This document shows positions 57,775 to 64,000 of a stretch of 64,000 nucleotides of DNA, one piece after another. The notes beneath the pieces are model-generated. The model was not told the origin of the DNA. It ran no database searches and worked only from the letters and a program-made list of their open reading frames with translations. The translations under genes were made by a program, and so were the position numbers. Source of the DNA: Mixta calida (GTDB lineage: Bacteria; Pseudomonadota; Gammaproteobacteria; Enterobacterales; Enterobacteriaceae); NCBI RefSeq assembly GCF_002953215.1, contig NZ_CP026378.1:3578540-3642539 (forward strand), given 5' to 3'. Position 1 is the stretch's first letter. Every line of letters begins with the position of its first letter.

Positions 57775-58710
57775 TTAGCCTTTATTCGCTTTATTGACCG
57801 CCTGAACGTGCAGCATATCCAGCGCGATAGTCGCCGCCGCCAGCGAGGTGAGATCGGACTGGTCGTAGCCTGGCGCCACTTCTACCAGATCCATACCGAC
57901 GATATCCAGCCCCTGCAATCCACGAATCAGCTTCAGCGCTTTGTCGGTGGTCAGGCCGCCGATAACCGGCGTGCCGGTGCCCGGCGCGTGGGCCGGATCG
58001 AGGCAGTCGATATCGAAGGTCAGGTAAACCGGCATATCGCCGACGATCTGTTTCACCTGCGCCAGAATATCGTCCACGCCGCGATCGTTAACCTGCGCCG
58101 CATCCAGCACATGATAGCCGAGATCTTTATCGAACTCGGTGCGAATGCCGATCTGCACGGAACGTTGTGGATCGATCAGGCCTTCCTGCGGCGCATGGTG
58201 GAACATGGTGCCGTGGTCGAAGGTCGGGCCGTTGGAGTAGGTATCGGTGTGCGCATCGAAATGCACCAGCGCCATTTTGCCGAAATGCTTCGCGTGCGCG
58301 CGCAGCAGCGGCAGCGTGATGTAGTGGTCGCCGCCGAAAGTCAGCATGCGTTTGCCGCTGGCCAGCAGTTTTTCCGCGTGCGCCTGCAGCTTGTCGGTCA
58401 GATCCTGAGAGTCGCCAAAGGCGTAAACCAGATCGCCGCAGTCGATGATGTTCAGACGCTCGCGCAGATCGAAGTTCCACGGCCAGCGGCAGCCTTCCCA
58501 CGCCAGATTGGTAGAGATCTGACGGATAGCGCCCGGTCCCAGGCGGCTGCCTGGGCGGCCTGACGTGGCGGCGTCGAACGGAATGCCGGTGATTACCCAT
58601 TCGGCGTCACTGTCGTACGGCTGGAAGTTAACCGGAAAACGCATAAAACCGAAGGCGTTTGAAACCAGTGAGTTATCGTACTGATGACCTAAGGTGTTGG
58701 TGTTATTCAT
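57775..58710 (-). CDS. speB: Agmatinase
   Basis: A dimanganese ureohydrolase that converts agmatine to putrescine and urea. The 311-aa protein has the arginase-family motifs [22 protein letters not shown] and [22 protein letters not shown] 58710 has AGGAG at good spacing, giving [13 protein letters not shown]; the frame opens earlier at 58746. It follows speA by about 180 bp with a terminator-like hairpin between. Confidence 0.96.
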   Translation of the reverse strand: MNNTNTLGHQYDNSLVSNAFGFMRFPVNFQPYDSDAEWVITGIPFDAATSGRPGSRLGPGAIRQISTNLAWEGCRWPWNFDLRERLNIIDCGDLVYAFGDSQDLTDKLQAHAEKLLASGKRMLTFGGDHYITLPLLRAHAKHFGKMALVHFDAHTDTYSNGPTFDHGTMFHHAPQEGLIDPQRSVQIGIRTEFDKDLGYHVLDAAQVNDRGVDDILAQVKQIVGDMPVYLTFDIDCLDPAHAPGTGTPVIGGLTTDKALKLIRGLQGLDIVGMDLVEVAPGYDQSDLTSLAAATIALDMLHVQAVNKANKG

Positions 58711-58759
58711 AACAACTCCTTTTATGCATGGCGGCGCGGCCGACATGGCTGTTCAGATG

Positions 58760-58803
58760 AAAAAAATCCCCTCCGCGTCGTTAAACCCGACGAGGAAGGG
58801 ATT
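58760..58803 (-). terminator. Terminator-like hairpin between speA and speB
   Basis: On the minus strand a long stem (AATCCC ... CTCGTCG paired with CGACGCG ... GGGATT, with one or two mismatches) is followed by TTTTT. It lies 87 bp past the speA stop and may partly uncouple speB. Confidence 0.75.
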
Positions 58804-58889
58804 GATGAGTCGCTCTGCTGGCGGCGATTATCGCCGCGCGGCGCGCTGGCGGCAATGTCATTTTGCGACCCTTGCCGCCGCATCGTCGT

Positions 58890-60866
58890 TTATTCGTCTT
58901 CTAAATAGGTGTAGCCGTAAAGGCCCGCCTCGAACTCTTCCAGGAACTGCGCGCGCAGCTCCTCGTCCAGATCGCTCTGCTTCACCTGAGAACGGAACAG
59001 ATCCAGCAGCTCCTGCGGATTCAGCTGCACATACTCCAGCATGTCCGCCACCGTATCCCCTTCGTCGGAGAGCTGCACTTCCACGCTACCGTCCTGGAAG
59101 GCGTACACGTCCACCGCTTCGGTATCGCCGAACAGGTTATGCATGTTGCCCAGGATCTCCTGATAGGCGCCGACCATAAAGAAGCCGAGCATCGGCGGAT
59201 TGTCCGCGTCGTACTGCGGCATCGGCATGGTGGTGGCGATGCCGTCGCCGTCGACGTAGTGGTCGATAGTGCCATCGGAATCACAGGTGATGTCCAGCAG
59301 CACCGCGCGACGCTCCGGCGGCTTGTCCAGGCCTTCCAGCGGCAGCACCGGGAAGAGCTGATCGATGCCCCACGCATCCGGCATTGACTGGAACAGCGAG
59401 AAGTTGACGTAAATCTTGTCCGCCATGCGCTCCTGTAGCTCATCGATAATCGGACGATGGGCGCGGTTGCTCGGATCGAGATGCTGCTGAATATAGTGGC
59501 AGATGCTCAGATAGAGCTGTTCCGCCCAGGCGCGCTGCGACAGATCGTAGGTGCCCTGCGAATAGCCGGTATGGATATCGTGCAGATCCATCTGGCTGTC
59601 GTGCAGCCACTCGCGCAGCGAACGGCGCGTGTTCGGTTCGTGCATCTCCTGCCAGGTTTCCCACATGCTGAGCAGCGGGCGCGGCGCATCCGCGTCGGGC
59701 TCGGTGGGCTTGCTGAACTCGTTGCGCTCCACGCCGATGATGTTGGAGACCAGCACGGTGTGGTGCGCGGTCACGGCGCGGCCCGATTCGGTGATGACCG
59801 TCGGGTGCGGCAGACCATGCTCCTCGCAGGCGTCGCCGATGGCCCAAATTACGTTGTTGGCGTATTCGTTCAGGCCGTAGTTTACCGAGCAGTCGGACTG
59901 CGAGCGGGTGCCTTCATAATCGACGCCCAGACCGCCGCCGACGTCGAAGCAGTGGATATTGACGCCCAGCTTCGCCAGCTCAACGTAGAAGCGCGCCGAT
60001 TCACGCACGCCGGTGGCGATATCGCGAATATTCGCCATCTGCGAGCCGAGATGGAAATGCAGCAGTTGCAGGCTGTCGAGACGACCCGCGTTGCGCATGA
60101 TCTCCACCAGCTGCAACACCTGCGACGCGGAAAGACCGAACTTCGATTTTTCGCCGCCGCTGGACTGCCATTTGCCGGAGCCCTGAGAAGCCAGACGAGC
60201 GCGGATGCCGAGACGCGGCACCACGTTCAGACGCTCCGCCTCTTCCAGCACCAGTTTCACCTCGGTCATTTTTTCAATCACCAGGTAAACCTTGTGGCCC
60301 ATTTTCTCGCCGATCAGCGCCAGGCGGATATATTCACGATCTTTATAGCCGTTGCAGACGATCACCGTGCGCGTCTTGCCAGCGTGCGCCAGCACCGCCA
60401 TCAGCTCCGCTTTGGATCCCGCTTCCAGGCCCAGCGGCTCGCCGGAGTTAATCAGCGATTCGATCACGCGCTTATGCTGGTTGACCTTGATCGGGTAAAC
60501 CAGAAAATAGTCGCCGTTATAGCCGTAAGATTCCCGCGCGCGTTTAAAGGCGGCGTTAATGGAGCGTAAACGGTGTTGCAGGATCTGCGGGAAGCAGAAC
60601 AGCGCCGGCAGACGTTGACCGTCAGCCTCGCGCTCTTTTACCAGACGGGCGAGATCGACGCGCACATCCGGCATATCCGGGTCAGGACAGACGCTGATGT
60701 GCCCCAGTTCGTTCACGTCGTAATAGTTGTTGCCCCACCAGGCAATGTTATAGGTGCGCAGCATTCTGCTGGCATCTTGATCGCTCATAGCCACCTCCTG
60801 CATCGAGCGCAGTCCACCCTGTTCGCCTGCTGACGAACCCTTGATATTCTTTATGTCGTCAGACAT
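58890..60866 (-). CDS. speA: Biosynthetic arginine decarboxylase
   Basis: A PLP fold III enzyme that makes agmatine from arginine, the first step of the speA-speB route to putrescine. The 658-aa length equals E. coli SpeA. The PLP-lysine lies in [17 protein letters not shown] (about residue 125); [16 protein letters not shown] and the active-site Cys in [14 protein letters not shown] are clear. ATG 60866 matches the E. coli start MSDD; an in-frame ATG at 60878 is upstream. Its start codon overlaps a short upstream frame. Confidence 0.97.
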   Translation of the reverse strand: MSDDIKNIKGSSAGEQGGLRSMQEVAMSDQDASRMLRTYNIAWWGNNYYDVNELGHISVCPDPDMPDVRVDLARLVKEREADGQRLPALFCFPQILQHRLRSINAAFKRARESYGYNGDYFLVYPIKVNQHKRVIESLINSGEPLGLEAGSKAELMAVLAHAGKTRTVIVCNGYKDREYIRLALIGEKMGHKVYLVIEKMTEVKLVLEEAERLNVVPRLGIRARLASQGSGKWQSSGGEKSKFGLSASQVLQLVEIMRNAGRLDSLQLLHFHLGSQMANIRDIATGVRESARFYVELAKLGVNIHCFDVGGGLGVDYEGTRSQSDCSVNYGLNEYANNVIWAIGDACEEHGLPHPTVITESGRAVTAHHTVLVSNIIGVERNEFSKPTEPDADAPRPLLSMWETWQEMHEPNTRRSLREWLHDSQMDLHDIHTGYSQGTYDLSQRAWAEQLYLSICHYIQQHLDPSNRAHRPIIDELQERMADKIYVNFSLFQSMPDAWGIDQLFPVLPLEGLDKPPERRAVLLDITCDSDGTIDHYVDGDGIATTMPMPQYDADNPPMLGFFMVGAYQEILGNMHNLFGDTEAVDVYAFQDGSVEVQLSDEGDTVADMLEYVQLNPQELLDLFRSQVKQSDLDEELRAQFLEEFEAGLYGYTYLEDE

Positions 60867-60999
60867 CGCGAACCTCAACGTTAACCAGTGTTGCAGAATA
60901 ATTAAAAACTATCGCAGTTTGGCGCTGCCAGAACAAGCCACGCTTTGGCCTGGCTGCCAGCATAAAATGCTGAACTGTCGCCTCAGCCGCCTGCTGCAT
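60859..60999 (-). CDS. yqgB: YqgB-like small protein, upstream of and overlapping speA
   Basis: A 46-aa frame beginning [20 protein letters not shown] and continuing [20 protein letters not shown]. The part [13 protein letters not shown] resembles GLLSQFQAAIVVN of E. coli YqgB (43 aa, acid-stress-associated, located just upstream of speA). Here the frame's stop lies inside the first codons of speA, an 8-base overlap that could couple translation. The ribosome site is poor, other starts (60963, GTG 61053) are possible, and similarity is short, so confidence is modest. Confidence 0.45.
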   Translation of the reverse strand: MQQAAEATVQHFMLAARPKRGLFWQRQTAIVFNYSATLVNVEVRDV

Positions 61000-61500
61000 A
61001 GATTCAGTGTAAAACACGTCGCCGAACTCCGTGTTGCGGGAGAAAAAAAGCACAGCACGCCCTCAGCCACGCTGAAGGCTCCCTGTCAAAACTGTAGCAA
61101 GTTAGCCTGCGCTCGTGTCGTGTTGATTACCGAAACAGAGAAAACTTCGGCAGAAGAGGCTGGCGGAGGAGCGAACGGAAAGAGTCGACCGCACGTTAGC
61201 GCAGCGGAGCGAACCGGAAGAAAGGATGAAAACCTGGTTCATTACTCGTATCACCTCCACACATGCCGGGCATGTGGAAAAAAGGCCTGAGGGTGAAAAT
61301 CAGATCTGAAATCTGACGGGCCGGACGCGAGGCGCCCTTTTTTCGCTGAAAACAGCAGCCGCGTTTTATACCGCTGCGTGGGGCAAAATGCAAAAACAAA
61401 TTATGTAACCTGCAATTGCCGTCAGGAAATTTTGCCGGTTGCCGATACTCAGAAAATGCTCAAGAAGAAAAAGGGCTGGCAATTCGCTTAGGGAGTAACC
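61000..61500. other. Long intergenic region between yqgB/speA and metK
   Basis: About 500 bp without a confirmed gene. A hairpin (TCAGAT-N5-ATCTGA near 61301) and a GC-rich stem with CCCTTTTTTC at about 61320-61345 could terminate a small + strand RNA, but no promoter is evident. In E. coli this interval also carries small or uncertain genes. Confidence 0.4.
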
Positions 61501-61506
61501 TAAAAT

Positions 61507-61530
61507 AGACGTCCAGATGTTAATCCATCT
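61507..61530 (+). promoter_or_regulatory. MetJ-box-like repeats upstream of metK
   Basis: Three adjacent 8-mers, AGACGTCC, AGATGTTA and ATCCATCT, resemble the MetJ consensus AGACGTCT and sit about 120 bp before metK. MetJ with S-adenosylmethionine represses metK in E. coli. Confidence 0.65.
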
Positions 61531-61648
61531 AAACTGGTTAACTCCTGTACTGCTCACGGCTTTGCCTGAAGGGGCGTCGGGTCAGGCGGAGCATTTCTCC
61601 TGCACCAGGCAGTTTTCATTAAACCGTTTTAGTAAGGTAAAGAATAAA

Positions 61649-62800
<1,152 letters not shown>

Positions 62801-62839
62801 TACCTTTCGCTGCTCTGCTCAGAGCGGCGTAATACTCTC

Positions 62840-62864
62840 AAGGGGCACATTGTGCCCCTTTTTT
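62840..62864 (+). terminator. Terminator after metK
   Basis: GGGGCA-N5-TGCCCC with flanking A/T pairs and a run of six T, 40 bp past the metK stop. Confidence 0.92.
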
Positions 62865-63126
62865 GTCCCTCGTTTTTCGCTTTCACCAGCTACACTTTTC
62901 GTTGCCTGTGCTTACCGCTGGCATGATAACGCTTACAAATTGAAAGACCTTATATTTCTGCCATTTAGGAATTAATCGCGGATGTATTTTGCCGGAAAAT
63001 GCGTTATTTTCAGCGTCGTCTGATAGCCGGTTAACACTGGCATGTCAGAAACTTAACAGGTGCTATACCTTACTGGTTATGTAATCTGAGCCTGGTGATA
63101 AATGCTGGTTTTCAGGGTTCCGGCGT

Positions 63127-63142
63127 GTGTAACCGATTACAC
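63127..63142. promoter_or_regulatory. GalR/GalS operator of galP
   Basis: GTGTAACCGATTACAC fits the GalR/GalS consensus GTGKAANCGNTTNCAC at every position. It lies 83 bp upstream of galP and should give galactose-inducible repression. Confidence 0.85.
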
Positions 63143-63145
63143 CTC

Positions 63146-63160
63146 TGTGATCCGTCTCAC
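63146..63160. promoter_or_regulatory. CRP-like site upstream of galP
   Basis: TGTGA-TCCGTC-TCAC matches the CRP consensus TGTGA-N6-TCACA except the final base. It is four bases from the GalR operator. Confidence 0.65.
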
Positions 63161-63224
63161 TTTTTGCTCTGCTCAGGTTTCTTAACATCGATAACTACAA
63201 TGAGAGATACTATTCGGAGGCACT

Positions 63225-64000
63225 ATGCCTGGTAATACCCACAAAAGCAGAACCTCAAATAAGGTCATGACCTTATTTGTCTGCTTTCTTGCAGCCCTTG
63301 CCGGTCTGCTGTTTGGTCTGGATATCGGCGTTATCGCCGGCGCCCTGCCCTTTATCGCTAAGGATTTTAACGTCACCAGCCATCAACAGGAGTGGATTGT
63401 CAGCTCCATGATGTTTGGCGCCGCGATTGGCGCGATCGGCAGCGGTTGGATGTCCTCCCGTCTTGGCCGTAAAAAGAGCCTGATGGCTGGCGCGGTCCTG
63501 TTTGTTATCGGGTCGCTCTGGTCGGCGATGGCGCCGAACCCGGAAATGCTGATCGCCGCGCGCGTGGTGCTTGGCCTGGCCGTAGGCGTCGCCTCCTATA
63601 CCGCGCCGCTTTACCTGTCTGAAATCGCGCCGGAAAAAATTCGCGGCAGCATGATTTCGCTTTATCAGCTGATGATCACCATCGGTATTCTGGGCGCCTA
63701 TCTCTCCGATACCGCGTTCAGCTACACCGGCAACTGGCGCTGGATGCTGGGCGTCATCACCCTCCCGGCGGTGCTGCTGCTGGTCGGCGTCTTTTTCCTG
63801 CCCAACAGCCCGCGCTGGCTGGCGGCGAAGGGCCATTTCCGCGACGCGCAGCGCGTGCTGGATCGCCTGCGTGACACCAGCGAGCAGGCGAAACGCGAGC
63901 TGGATGAAATTCGCGAGAGCCTGAAGATCAAACAGTCCGGTTGGAGCCTGTTCCGCAGCAACAGCAACTTCCGTCGCGCGGTGTTCCTCGGCATTCTGCT
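63225..64000 (+). CDS. galP: Galactose:proton symporter GalP (partial)
   Basis: An MFS sugar porter that imports galactose with H+. The frame is open from ATG 63225 for 258 codons to the window edge. It starts [13 protein letters not shown] and then follows E. coli GalP closely: [19 protein letters not shown], the RLGRKKSL loop, [20 protein letters not shown] and [16 protein letters not shown] (the PESPR-type motif). The C-terminal half is missing. CGGAGG precedes the start. Confidence 0.95.
   Translation, partial: MPGNTHKSRTSNKVMTLFVCFLAALAGLLFGLDIGVIAGALPFIAKDFNVTSHQQEWIVSSMMFGAAIGAIGSGWMSSRLGRKKSLMAGAVLFVIGSLWSAMAPNPEMLIAARVVLGLAVGVASYTAPLYLSEIAPEKIRGSMISLYQLMITIGILGAYLSDTAFSYTGNWRWMLGVITLPAVLLLVGVFFLPNSPRWLAAKGHFRDAQRVLDRLRDTSEQAKRELDEIRESLKIKQSGWSLFRSNSNFRRAVFLGIL

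Larger units (their letters stand above)
62865..63224. other. Regulatory region upstream of galP
   Basis: About 360 bp with no gene. It contains the GalR/GalS operator and CRP-like site listed separately and the galP promoter and ribosome site (CGGAGG at 63215-63220). Confidence 0.6.

Overview
The window reads as a chromosome segment from a member of the Enterobacterales. Its backbone is GC-rich and carries, in E. coli-like order, lysA-lysR, lysS-prfB-recJ-dsbC-xerD, fldB, ygfX-sdhE, ygfZ, yqfA, bglA, gcvPHT, ubiI-ubiH-pepP-ygfB, zapA-ssrS-fau, serA, rpiA, argP, yggE, argO-mscS-fbaA-pgk-epd, tktA, loiP, speB-speA, metK and galP. Protein identity to E. coli is high but not species-level. Orphan accessory genes suggest Erwiniaceae (Pantoea/Mixta/Erwinia-like); this placement is an inference from gene order and composition, not a search result.

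Layout: 1-5.1 kb holds lysA (partial) and lysR, then accessory genes (an A/T-rich FliB-type lysine methylase, an MFS exporter, a cupin protein). 5.2-12.2 kb is the xerD-dsbC-recJ//prfB-lysS block, but recJ and prfB are separated by about 970 bp made almost wholly of three different tandem-repeat arrays and two inverted palindromic elements. 12.3-31.4 kb is conserved housekeeping (flavodoxin, succinate dehydrogenase assembly, glycine cleavage, ubiquinone hydroxylases, 6S RNA, serine synthesis), with an accessory RpiR-bglA pair and a secreted endonuclease/phosphatase-like protein. 31.7-43.1 kb carries rpiA, argP-yggE-argO, mscS and the glycolytic fbaA-pgk-epd operon, a membrane-anchored bactofilin, and tktA.

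The main accessory feature is at 44.4-57.2 kb. Fourteen co-directional, tightly packed or overlapping genes are inserted between loiP and speB, which are neighbours in E. coli. They encode a three-component Rieske oxygenase (ferredoxin, single alpha subunit, FAD reductase), a 102-aa companion protein, two SDRs (one without the Tyr/Lys catalytic pair), a 2-His-1-Glu extradiol dioxygenase, an alpha/beta hydrolase, a cupin, an MFS importer, an aspartate-dehydrogenase-like protein, an aldehyde dehydrogenase, a ThDP-dependent 2-oxoacid decarboxylase-like enzyme and an IclR regulator. The set looks like uptake, ring hydroxylation, re-aromatisation, meta-cleavage and chain trimming of an unidentified aromatic, possibly nitrogen-bearing, acid. 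A good sigma70-like promoter and two identical-arm palindromes (GTTTCA-N4-TGAAAC) lie upstream of the first gene and are plausible operators for the IclR protein. A strong terminator closes the cluster.

The right end holds speB and speA (with a YqgB-like upstream reading frame overlapping the speA start), metK with MetJ-box-like repeats, and the start of galP with a textbook GalR/GalS operator and a CRP-like site.
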